A DNA stretch of 64,000 bases from Aristolochia californica (Eukaryota; Streptophyta; Magnoliopsida; Piperales; Aristolochiaceae), in assembly GCA_029961685.1 (NCBI GenBank), contig JARWKL010000002.1, positions 28,798,908-28,862,907 on the forward strand, read 5' to 3'. This document shows, in pieces, positions 12,150 to 22,200 of the stretch; within the stretch, counting starts at the first letter, position 1; every line of letters starts with the position of its first letter. Made by a program: the position numbers and the translations under genes. The notes beneath the pieces were generated by a model. That model had not been told where the DNA came from. It saw only the letters and a list, made by a program, of their open reading frames with translations, and searched no databases.

Positions 12150-12160
12150 TTTCTTAATTG
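12150..12160. other. Junction of the two satellite families
   Basis: Regular A/B units run without decay up to TATTTCATGTTTC. The next bases, TTAATTGAGTGTTGAC, are already a good match to the start of the long monomer, where several other monomers read TTTTTAATTGAGTG. There is no transitional or unique sequence. The breakpoint is ambiguous by a few bases because both sides contain T runs. The long monomer enters in the phase just after its G-rich purine block. Confidence 0.93.
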
Positions 12161-12789
12161 AGTGTTGACTCCCAATCCATAAGTCATTTCTTACAAAAAT
12201 ATAACTCGTTATGCATGATAAATCACTTTACAATCATCTATGATTGTTAGGTCAGCATTTTGAAAATGGGCAAAATAATGGCTTGTTTAACTCGAGTAAA
12301 TGTCCCACTGCACGTTCACTGGAGAATTTAATGAACGTCTGTTATTCTCTTTAAAAGGTTTGGATCCACAGGTCATTTGCATCTTTAACTAGTTTCAAGC
12401 ATGCATATCCATTTTTAAAACATGTGTAGAAGAAATCTCGTTCTTATAAAATTCCAAGCTTTCAAGGGTTGAACTAGTGGAATTTCACAAACTAGGATAA
12501 CAAAACATTTGTGTTCATTTGTGGTGTGTGAATAAAATTTCTTTACTTATATTTGTTATTGTTTTAAATTTTTTCCATACATAAACTCTAAAATTTTCAT
12601 TTTGTTGTGATCTATTTGTCTTTTTTGTTTATGGGGTGAAGGGAGAGTGAAAACTAAAAGTTTTTATTTAAGAAAAAAATATATGTCTAAAATGGAAATG
12701 CACAATGCACAAATGTAGAGAGAGACAATTCCAAAGAGTGTCTGTAATTTTTAGGGATTGTAAACTCTTTTAAGGTTTAGCAATCGTCG

Positions 12790-12811
12790 GGAAAAGGGGG
12801 AGGCGGGTGAT
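12790..12811 (+). other. G-rich purine block at the monomer end
   Basis: The only G-rich block in an AT-rich monomer. The consensus is CGGGAAAAGGGGGAGGCGGGG, with runs of 3, 5, 2 and 4-5 G. It occurs at the end of almost every monomer, just before TTTTTAACTGAGTGTTGAC. Variants shorten the runs (16200-16222, 31000-31009, 47073-47091). Two-layer G-quadruplex folding is possible on this strand. Only three runs reach three or more G, so a three-layer quadruplex is not favoured within one monomer. Confidence 0.75.
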
Positions 12812-12889
12812 TTTTAACTGAGTGTTGACTCCTAATCCATAAGTCATTTCTTCCAAAAATATAGCCCGTTACGCATGATAAATCACTTT

Positions 12890-12907
12890 ACAATCATCTA
12901 TGATTGT
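12890..12907. other. Perfect 18-bp dyad in the monomer
   Basis: ACAATCAT-CT-ATGATTGT has two exact 8-bp inverted arms with a 2-bp centre. It lies about 70 bp into the monomer. The exact sequence recurs in many monomers (for example 12230, 13563, 14827). Others carry one or two substitutions (near 15490, 16976 and 18326). A palindrome this compact could bind a dimeric protein or extrude as a small hairpin. Neither is shown. Confidence 0.8.
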
Positions 12908-13048
12908 TAGGTCAGCTTTTTGTAAATCGACAAAATAATGGCTTGTTTGACTCGGGTAAATATCTCACCGCACGTTCATTGGAGAATTTAATGAGCGTTT
13001 GTTATTCTCTTTAAAAGTTTGGATCCATAGGTCATTTGCATCTTTAAC

Positions 13049-13086
13049 ATGTTTCAAGCATGCATATCAATTTTTAAAACATGTGT
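13049..13086. other. 8-bp inverted repeat around a GCATGC core
   Basis: Arms ACATGTTT and AAACATGT flank a spacer of about 22 bp that contains the palindrome GCATGC. The structure recurs at the same relative place in many monomers, just after GGATCC, with arm substitutions in some (AACATATG, AACATTTG). Confidence 0.7.
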
Positions 13087-13492
13087 AGAGGAAATCACGT
13101 TCTTATAAAATTCCATGCTATCAAGGGTTCAACTAGAGGAATTTCCCAAATTTGGATAACAAAACTTTTGTGTTCATTTGTGGTGTGTGAATAAAATTTC
13201 TTTACTTATATTTGTTATTGTTTTAAATTTTTTCCGTACATAAACTCTAAATTTTTTATTTTGTTGTGATCTATTTGTCTTTGTTGTTTACGGGGTGAAG
13301 GGAGAGCAAAAACTCAAAGTTTTGATTTAAGAAAAAAGTATACATCTAAAATGGAAATGCACATAGCACAAATGTAGAGAGAGATAATTCCAAAGAGTGT
13401 TTGTAATTTTTAGGGATTGTAAACTCTTTTCAGTTTTAATATATCAAGTTTTGCAATCGTCGGGAAAAGGGGGAGGTGGGAGATTTTTAATT

Positions 13493-14081
13493 AAGTGTTG
13501 ACTCCCAATCCATAAGTTATTTCTTACAAAAATATAGCCCATTACGCATGATAAATCACTTTACAATCATCTATGATTGTTAGGTCAGGTTTTAGTAAAT
13601 GAGAAAAATAATGACTTGTTTGATTCGGGTAAATATGCCACCGCACGTTCATTGGAGTATCTATTTTTAAAACATGTGTAGAAGAAATCTCGTTCTTATA
13701 AAACTCCAAACTATCATGGGTTGAACTAGTGGAATTTCCCAAACTTGGATAACAAAACTTTGTGTTCATTTTTAGTGTGTGAATAAAATTTGTGTACTTA
13801 CATTTGTTATTGTTTTAAATTTTTTCCATACATAAACTCTAAAATTTTCATTTTGTTGTAATCTATTTGCCTTTTTTTTTTTTACGGGGTGAAGGGAGAG
13901 CAAAAACTGAAAGTTTTGATTTAAGAAAAAAGTATACATCTAAATTGGAAATGCACAATGCACAAATGTAGAGAGATTCCAAAGAATGTCTGTAATTTTT
14001 AAGGATTGTAAACTCTTTTGAGTTTTTATATATCAGGTTTTGCAATCGTCAGGAAAAGGGGGAGGCGGGGGATTTTTAATT
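13493..14081. repeat. Shortened monomer (589 bp)
   Basis: An internal deletion of about 84 bp joins CATTGGAG directly to TATCTATTTTTAAAACATG near 13656. It removes the GGATCC site and the left arm of the ACATGTTT inverted repeat. The rest is collinear with the consensus. Confidence 0.9.
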
Positions 14082-15431
14082 GAGTGTTGACTCCCAATCC
14101 ATAAGTCATTTCTTGCAAAAATATAGCCCGTTAGACATGATATATCACTTTACAATCATCTATGATTGTTAGGTCAACTTTTTGTCAATGGGCAAAATAA
14201 TGGCTTGTTTGACTCGGGTAAATATCCCACCGCACATTCACTAGAGAATTTAATGAGCGTTTGTTATTCTCTTTCAAAGGTTTCGATCCATAGGACATTT
14301 GTATCTTTAGCATGTTTCAAGCATGCGTATCCAATTTTAAAACATGTGTAGCAGAAATCACGTTCTTTTAAAATTCCAAACTATCAAGCGTTGAACTAGT
14401 GGAATTTCACAAACATGGATAACAAAACTTTTGTGTTCATTTATTGTGTGTGAATAAAATTTCGTTACTTACTTTTGTTATTGTTTTAAATTTTTTTCGT
14501 ACATAAACTCTAAAATTTTTATTTTGTTGTGATCTATTTGCCTTTTTTTGTTTATTGGGTGAAGGGAGAGCGAAAACTCAAAGTTTTGATTTAAGAAAAA
14601 AGTGTACATCTAAAATGGAAATGCACAAAGAACAAATGTAGAAAGAGATAATTCCAAAGATTGTTTGTAAATTTTAGGGATTGTAAACTCTTTTCAGTTT
14701 TAATATATCAGGTTTTGCATTTGTCGGGAAAAGGGGGAGGCGGGGGATTTTTAACTGAGTGTTGACTCCCAACCCATAAGCCATTTCTTAAAAAAATATA
14801 TCCCATTGCACATGATCAATCACTTTACAATCATCTATGATTGTTAGGTCAGCTTTTTGTAAATGGGCAAAATAATGGCTTGTTTGACTCGGGTAAATAT
14901 CCCACCGCACGTTCACTTGAGAATTTAATGAGCATATGTTATTCACTTTAAAAGGTTTGGATCCATAGGACATTTCTATCTTTAACATGTTTCAAGTGTG
15001 CATATCCCTTTTTAAAACATGTGTAGAAGAAATCACGTTCTTATAAAATTCCAAGCTATCAAGCGTTGAACTGGTAGAATTTCGCAAACATGGATAACAA
15101 AACTTTGGTGTTCATTTGTGGTGTGTGAATAAAATTTATTTACTTAAATTTGTTGTTGTTTTAAATTTTTTCCATACATAACCTCAAAAATTTTCATTTT
15201 GTTGTTATCTATTTACCTTTTTTGTTTATGGGGTGAAGGGAGAGCGAAAACTCAAAGTTTTGATTTAAGAAAAAAGTATACATCTAAAATGGAAATGCAC
15301 AATGCACAAATTTAGAGAGATATAATTCCAAAGAGTGTCCGTAATTTTTAGTGATTGTAAACTCTTTTTAGTTTTTATATATCAGGTTTTGCAATCGTCG
15401 GGAAAAAGGGGGAGGCTGGGGATTTTTAACT

Positions 15432-16232
15432 AAATGTTGACTCCCAATCCATAAGTCATTTCTTACAAAAGTATAGCCCGTTACGCATGATAAATCACCT
15501 TAAAATCATCTATGATTGTTAGGTCAGCTTTTAATAAATGGGCAAAATGATGGCTTGTTTGACTCCGATAAATATCCCATCGCACGTTCACTGGAGAATT
15601 TAATGAGCGTTTGTTATTCTCTTTAAAAGATTTGGATCCATAGGTCATTTGCATCTTTAATATGTTTCAAGCATGCATATCCATTTTTAAAGCATGTGTA
15701 GAAGAAATCTCGTTCTTATAAAATTCCAAGCTACCAAGGGATGAACTAGTGGAATTTTTTGGATCCATAGGTTATTTGCATCTTTAATATGTTTCAAGCA
15801 TGCATATCCATTTTTAAAACATGTGTAGAAAAAATCTCGTTCTTATAAAATTCCAAGCTACCAAGGGATGAACTGGTGGAATTTCCCAAACTTGGATAAA
15901 AAAACTTTTGTGTTCATTTGTGGTGTGTGAATAAAATTTCTTTACTTACATTTGTTATTCTTTTAAATTTTCTTCCATACATAAACTCTAAAATTTTCAT
16001 TTTGTTGTGATCTATTTGCCTTTTTTTTTACGGGGTGAACGGAGAGCGAAAACTCAAAGTTTTGATTTAAGAAAAAAGTATACATCTAAAATGGAAATGC
16101 ACAATGCACAAATTTAGAGAGAGATAATTCCAAAGAGTGTCTGTAATTTTTAGGGATTGTAAACTCTTTTCAGTTTTTATATATAAGGTTTTGCAATCGT
16201 CGGGAAATGGGGTAGGTAGAGGATTTTTAACC
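15432..16232. repeat. Extended monomer with a 127-bp internal duplication (801 bp)
   Basis: TTTGGATCCATAGG at 15631 recurs at 15758. Both copies run through the GCATGC core to GATGAACTRGTGGAATTT. The copies share private variants (AATATGTTTC, CTACCAAGGGATGAAC), so the duplication arose within this monomer. They differ by only a few bases. This monomer has two GGATCC sites 127 bp apart. Confidence 0.92.
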
Positions 16233-19200
16233 GAGTGTTGACTCCCAATCCATAAGTCATTTCTTAAAAAACAATAGCCCGTTACGCATGAAAAATCACT
16301 TTACAATCATCTATGATTGTTAGGTCACCTTTTGTTAAATGGGCAAAATAATGGCTTGTTTGACTCGGGGAAATATCCCACCCCACGTTCACTGGAGAAT
16401 TTAATGAGCATTTGTTATTCTCTTTAAAAGGTTTGGATCAATAGGTCTTTTGAATCTTTAACATGTTTCAAGTATGCATATCCATTTTTAAAATATGTGT
16501 AGAAGAAATCTCGTTCTTATAAAATTCCAAGCTATCAAGGGTTGAACTAATGGAATTTCTCAAAGTTGGATAACCAAAATTTTTTGTTCATTTGTGGTGT
16601 GTGAAAAAAAATTCTTTACTTACATTTTTTATTGTTTTAAATTTTTTCCGTACATAAACGGGAAAATTTTGATTTTGTTGTCTTCCGTTTGCCTTTTTTG
16701 TTTACGGGGTTAAGGGAGAGCGAAAACTCAAAGTTTGGATTTAAGAAAAAAGTATACATCTAAAATGGAAATGCACAATGTAAAAATATAGAGAGAGATA
16801 ATTTCAAAGAGTGTCTGTAATTTTAGGGATTGTAAACTCTTTTAAGCTTTTATAAATCAAGTTTTGCAATCGTCGGGAAAAGAGAGAGGCGGGGGATTTT
16901 TAACTGAGTGTTGACTCCCAATCCATAAGTCATTTCTTAAAAAAATGTTGCCCGTTACGCATGATATATCACTTCACAATCATACATGATTTTTAGGTCA
17001 GCTTTTTGTAAATGGGCAAAATAATGGCTTGTTTGACTCGGGTTAATATGCCACCTCACGTTCACTGAAGAATTTAATAAGTGTTTTTTATTCTCTTTAA
17101 AAGGTTAGGATCCATAGGTCATTTGCATCTTTAACATGTTTCAAGCATGCATATCTATTTTCAAAACATGTGTTGAAGAAATCTCGTTCTTATACAATTT
17201 CAAGCAATCAAGGGTTGAACTAGTGGAATTTCTCAAAATTGGATAACCAAGATTTTGTGTTCATTTGTGGTATGTGAATAAAATTTCTAAACTAACATTT
17301 GTTATTGTTTTAAATTTTTTCCATACATAAACTCTAAAATTTTCATTTTGTTGTGAAATATTTGCCTTTTTTTTTTACGAGGTGAAAGGTGAGCGAAAAC
17401 TCAAAGTTTTAATTTAAGAAAAAAGTATACATCAGAAATGGAAATGCACAATGCACAAACGTAGAGAGAGATAGTTCCAAAGAGTGTCTTTAATTTTTAG
17501 GGATTTTAAACTCTTTTCAATTTTTATATTTCTTGTTTTGTAATCGTCGGGAAAAGGGGGAGCCGAGGGATTTTTAACTAAGTATTGACTCCCTATCCAT
17601 AAGTCATTTCTTACAAAAATATAGCCCGTTATGCATGATAAATAACTTTAAAATCATCTATGATTGTTAGGTTAGCTTTTTGTAAATGGGTAAAATAATG
17701 GCTTGTTTGACTCGGGTAAATATCCCACTGCACGTTCACAAGAGAATTTAATGAGTGTTTGTTATTCTCTTTAAAAGGTTTGGATCCATAGGTCATTTGC
17801 ATCTTTAACAAGTTTCAAGCATGCATATCCATTTTTAAAACATATGTAGAAGAAATCTCGTTCTTATAAAATTCCATGATATCAAGGGTTGAACTAGTGG
17901 AATTTCCCAAACATGGATAACAAAACTTTTGTGTTCATTTGTTGTGTGTGAATAAAATTTCTTTACTTACATTTTTTATTTTTTAAAATTTTTTCCATAC
18001 ATAAACTCTTAAATTTTCATTTTATTGTGATCTATTTGCCTTTTTTGTTTAAGGGGTGAAGGGAGAGAGAAAACTCAAAGTTTTGATTTAAGAAAAAAGT
18101 ATACATCAAAAATGGAAAACCACAATGCACAAATGTAGGGAGAGATAATTCCAAAGAGTGTCAGTAATTTTTAGGGATTGTAAACTCTTTTCAGTTTTTA
18201 TATATCAGGTTTTGCAATCGTCGGGAAAAGGGGGAGGCGTGGGATTTTTAACTGAGTGTTGAGTCCCATTCCATAAGTCATTTCTTACAAAAATATTGCC
18301 CGTTACAGATGATAAATCACTTTAGAATCATCTATGTTTGTTGGGTCAACTTTTTGTTAATGGGCAAAATAATGGCTTGTTTGACTCAGGTAAATATCCC
18401 ACCGCACGTTCACAGGAGAATTTAATGAGCATTTTTTATTCTCCTTAAATGGTTTGGATACAAAGGTCTTTTGCATCTTTAACATGTTTCAAACTTGCAT
18501 ATCCATTTTTAAAATATGTGTAGAAGAAATCTTGTTCTTATAAAATTCCAAGCTATCAAGGGTTGAACTAATGGAATTTCCGAAACTTGGATAACAAAAC
18601 TTTTGTGTTCATGTGTGGTGTGTGTTAAAATTTTTTTTACTTAAATTTTTTATTGTTTTAAATTTTTTCTTTACATAAACTCTAAAATTTTCATTTTGTT
18701 GTGATCTATTTGCCTTTTTTGTTTACGAGGTGAAGGGAGAGAGAAAACTCAAAGTTTTGATTTAAGAAAAAAGTATACATCTAAAATGGAAATGCACAAT
18801 GCACAAATGTAGAGAGAGATAAATCCAAAGAGTGTCTATAATTTTTAGGGATTGTAAACTCTTTTCAGCTTTTATATATAAGGTTTTGCAATCGTCAAGA
18901 AAACGAGGAGGCGAGGGATTTTTAACTGAGTGTTGACTGCAAATCCATAAGTCATTTCTTACAAAAATATAGCCCGTTACATTTGATAAATCACTTTACA
19001 ATCATCTATGAGTGTTAGGTCCGCTTTTTTTAAATGGGCAAAATAATGGCTTGTTTGACTCGGGTAAATATCCCACCGCACATTCTCTGGAGAATTTAAT
19101 GAGCGTTTGTTATTCTCTTTAAAAGGTTAGGATCCATAGGTCATTTGCATCTTGAACATGTTTCAAGCATGCATATCCATTTTTAAAACATGTGAAGAGG

Positions 19201-22200
19201 AAATCTCATTCTTATAAAATTCCAAGCTATCAAGAGTTGAACTAGCAGAATTTCCCAAACTTGGACAACAAAAACTTTTCTGTTCATTTGTGGTGTGTGA
19301 AAAAATTTCTTTACTTACATTTGTTATTGTTTTAAATTTTTTCCATACATAAACTCTCAAATTTTCATTTTGTTGTGATCTATTTGCCTTTTTTTTTAAG
19401 GGGTGAAAGGAGAGCGAAAACTCTAAGTTTTGATTTAAGAACAAAATATACATCTAAAATGGAAAAGCACAATTCACAAATGTAGAGAGAGACAATTCCA
19501 AAGAGTGTCAGTAGTTTTTAGGGATTGTATACTCTTTTTCAGTTTTTATATATCAGGTTTTGCAATCGTAGGGAAAAGGGGTGGCGTGGGATTATTAACT
19601 GAGTGTTGACTCCCACTGCAAGAGTCATTTCTTACAAAAATCTATCTTATTATGCATGATAAATCACTTTACAATCATCTATGATTGTTAGGTCAGTTTT
19701 TTGTTAATGGGCAAAGTAATGGCTTGTTTGACTCTGGTAAATATCTCACTGCACGTTCACTGGAGAATTTAATGAGTGTTTGTTATTCTCTTTAAAAGGT
19801 TTGGATCCATAGGTCTTTTGCATCTTTAAAATGTTTCAAGCATGCATATCCATTTTTAAAACATGTGTAGAAAAAATCTCGTTCTTATAAAATTCCTAGC
19901 TATCAAGGGTTGAACTAGTGCAATTTCTCGAACTTGGATAACAAAACTTTTGTGTTCATTTGTGGTGTGTGAATAAGATTTCTTTAATTATATTTGCTAT
20001 TGTTTTAATTTTTTCCGTACATAAACTCAAAAAATTTCATTTTTTTGAGATCTATTTTCCTTTTTTGTTTACGGGGTGAAGGGAGAGCGAAAACTCAAAT
20101 TTTTGATTTATGAAAAAAGTATAGATCTAAAATGGAAATGCACAATGCACAAATGTAGAGAGATATAATTCCAAAGAGTGTCTGTAATTTTTAGGGTTCG
20201 TAAACTCTTTTTCAGTTTTTATAGTTCTGGTTTTGTAATCGACGGGAAAAGGGGTGAGCGGGGGATTTTTAACTGAGTGTTGACTCCCAATTCATAAGTC
20301 ATTTCTTACAAAAATACAGCCCGTTACGCATGATAAATAACTTTACAATCATCTATGATTCTTATGACAACTTTTTGTAAATGGGCAAAATAATGGCTTG
20401 TTTGACTCGGGTAAATATCCCAACATACCTTCACTGGAGAATTTAATGAGCGTTTGTCATTCTCTTTAAAAGGTTTGGATCCATAGGTCATTTGCATCTT
20501 TAACATGTTTCAAGTGTGCATATCCATTTTTAAAACATGTGTAGCAGAAATCTCATTCTTATAAAATTCCAAGCTATCAAGGGTTGAACTAGTGGAATTT
20601 ACCGAACTTGGATAACAAAACTTTTGTGTTCATTTGTTGTGTGAATAAAATTTCTTCACTTACGTTTGTTATTGTTTTAAATTTTTTCCATACAAAATCT
20701 CTTATATTTTCATTTTGTTGTGAACTATTTGCCTTTTTATATTACGGGGTGAAGGTAGAGCGAAAACTCAAAGTTTTAATTTAAGAAAAAAGTATAAATC
20801 TAAAATGGAAATGCATAATGCAAAAATGTAGAGAGAGATAAGTACAAAGAGCGTCTGTAATTTTTAAGGATTGTAAACTGTTTTCAGTTTTTATTTATCA
20901 AGTTATGCAATTGTCAGGAAAAGTGGAAGGTGGGGGATTTTTAACCGAGTGCTGACTCCAAATCCATAAGTCATTTTTAAAAAAATATAGCTCGTTACAC
21001 TTGATAAATCACTTTACAATCATCTATGATTGTTAGGTCAGCTTTTTGTAAACGGGCAAAATAACGGCTTGTTTGACTCGGGTAAATATCCCACCGCACG
21101 TTTATTGGAGAATTTAATGAGTGTTTGTTATTCTCTTTATAATATTTGGATCCAATGGTCATTTGCATCTTTAACATGTTTCAAGCATGCATACCCATTT
21201 TTAAAACATATGTAGAAGAAATTTCGTTCTTATAAAATTCCAAGCTATCAAGGGTTGAATTAGTGGAATTTCTCGAACTTGGATAACCAAACTTTTGTGT
21301 TCATTTATGGTGTGTGAATAAAATTTGTTTCCTTACATTTGTTTTTGTTTTAAATTTTTTTCGTACATAAACTCTAAAATTTTCATTTTGTTGATATCTA
21401 TTTGCCTTTTTTGTTTTCGGGGTGAAGGGAGAGCGAAAACTCAAATTTTTTATTTAATAAAAAAGTATACATCTAAAATGGAAAAGCACAATGCACAAAT
21501 GTAGAGAGAGAAAATTCCAAAGTTTGTCTGTAATTTTTAGGGATTGTAAACTCTTTTCAGTTTTTATATATCAGGTTTTGTAATCATCGAGAAAAGGGGT
21601 AGGCGGGGGATTTTAACTGAGTGTTGATCCCAATCCATAAGTAATTTCTTAAAAAAATATAACCCGTTATGTGTGATAAATCACTTTACAATCATTTATG
21701 ATTGTTAGTTCAGTTTTTTGTAAATGGGCAAAATAATGGCTTGTTTGACTCGGGTAAATATCGTACATCACGTTCACTGGAGAATTTAATGTGTTTGTTT
21801 TTCTCTTTAAAAGGTTTGGAACCATAGGTCATTTGCATCTTTAACATGTTTCAAGCATGCATATCCATTTTTAAAATATGTGTAGAAGAAATCTCGTTCT
21901 TATAAAATTCCAAGCTATAAAGGGTTAAACTAGTGGAATTTCTAAAACTTGGAAAACCAAACTTTTGTGTTCATTTGTGGTGTGTGAATAAAATTTCTTT
22001 AATTATATTTGTTATTGTTTTAAATATTTTCCGTACATAAACTCTAAACTTTTCATTTTTTTGTGATCTATTTGCCTTTTTTTTTCTTTACGGGGTGAAG
22101 GGAGAGCAAAAACTCAAAGTTTTGATTTAAGAAAAAAGTATACGTCTAAAATTGAAATGCATTGTGCATGAATGTAGAGAGAGATAATTCAAAAGAGTGT

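Larger units (their letters stand above)
1..12154. repeat. 19-bp / 38-bp T-rich satellite array
   Basis: The stretch is one continuous tandem array. Two 19-bp variants alternate: A is TTTCATTTTACTTTCTATA and B is TTTCATCTTTCTTTCTATA. They differ at the CATTTTAC versus CATCTTTC core and together form a 38-bp dimer. Strict A-B alternation is common but is broken by A-A and B-B runs, for example several B units in a row at about 11000-11060 and 11280-11330. On this strand the array is mostly T, with A confined to TATA and CAT motifs, some C and almost no G. Divergence from consensus is mostly single substitutions and 1-2 bp indels. The array continues past the left edge. No gene is supported inside it. 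The family is not one I can name. Confidence 0.97.
12820..13492. repeat. Reference monomer with its landmarks
   Basis: This full-length 673-bp monomer shows the typical layout. A GAGTGTTGAC start is followed at 12890-12907 by the perfect dyad ACAATCATCTATGATTGT. A CpG-bearing CTCACCGCACGTTCA segment follows. GGATCC is at 13021, and GCATGC at 13058 sits within an ACATGTTT...AAACATGT inverted repeat. Then come a GGTGTGTGAATAAAATTT segment, long T-rich runs, a purine stretch (GGTGAAGGGAGAGC), GTAGAGAGAGATAATTCC, and finally the G-rich block ending the unit at about 13460-13482. No promoter, splice or polyadenylation assignment is justified. Confidence 0.93.

Noticed and set aside
1..12154. CRISPR array
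   Set aside because: The repeats are directly adjacent with no unique spacers and a graded divergence typical of satellite DNA.
1..12154. Telomere or interstitial telomeric repeat
   Set aside because: The units are 19 bp and contain no TTAGGG, TTTAGGG or similar arrays.
12773..12800. CENP-B box-like sequence TTTTGCAATCGTCGGGA in the monomers
   Set aside because: It matches 7 of the 9 fixed positions of the nTTCGnnnnAnnCGGGn core. A 7-of-9 match is expected about once or twice by chance in 673 bp on two strands, so it is not evidence.
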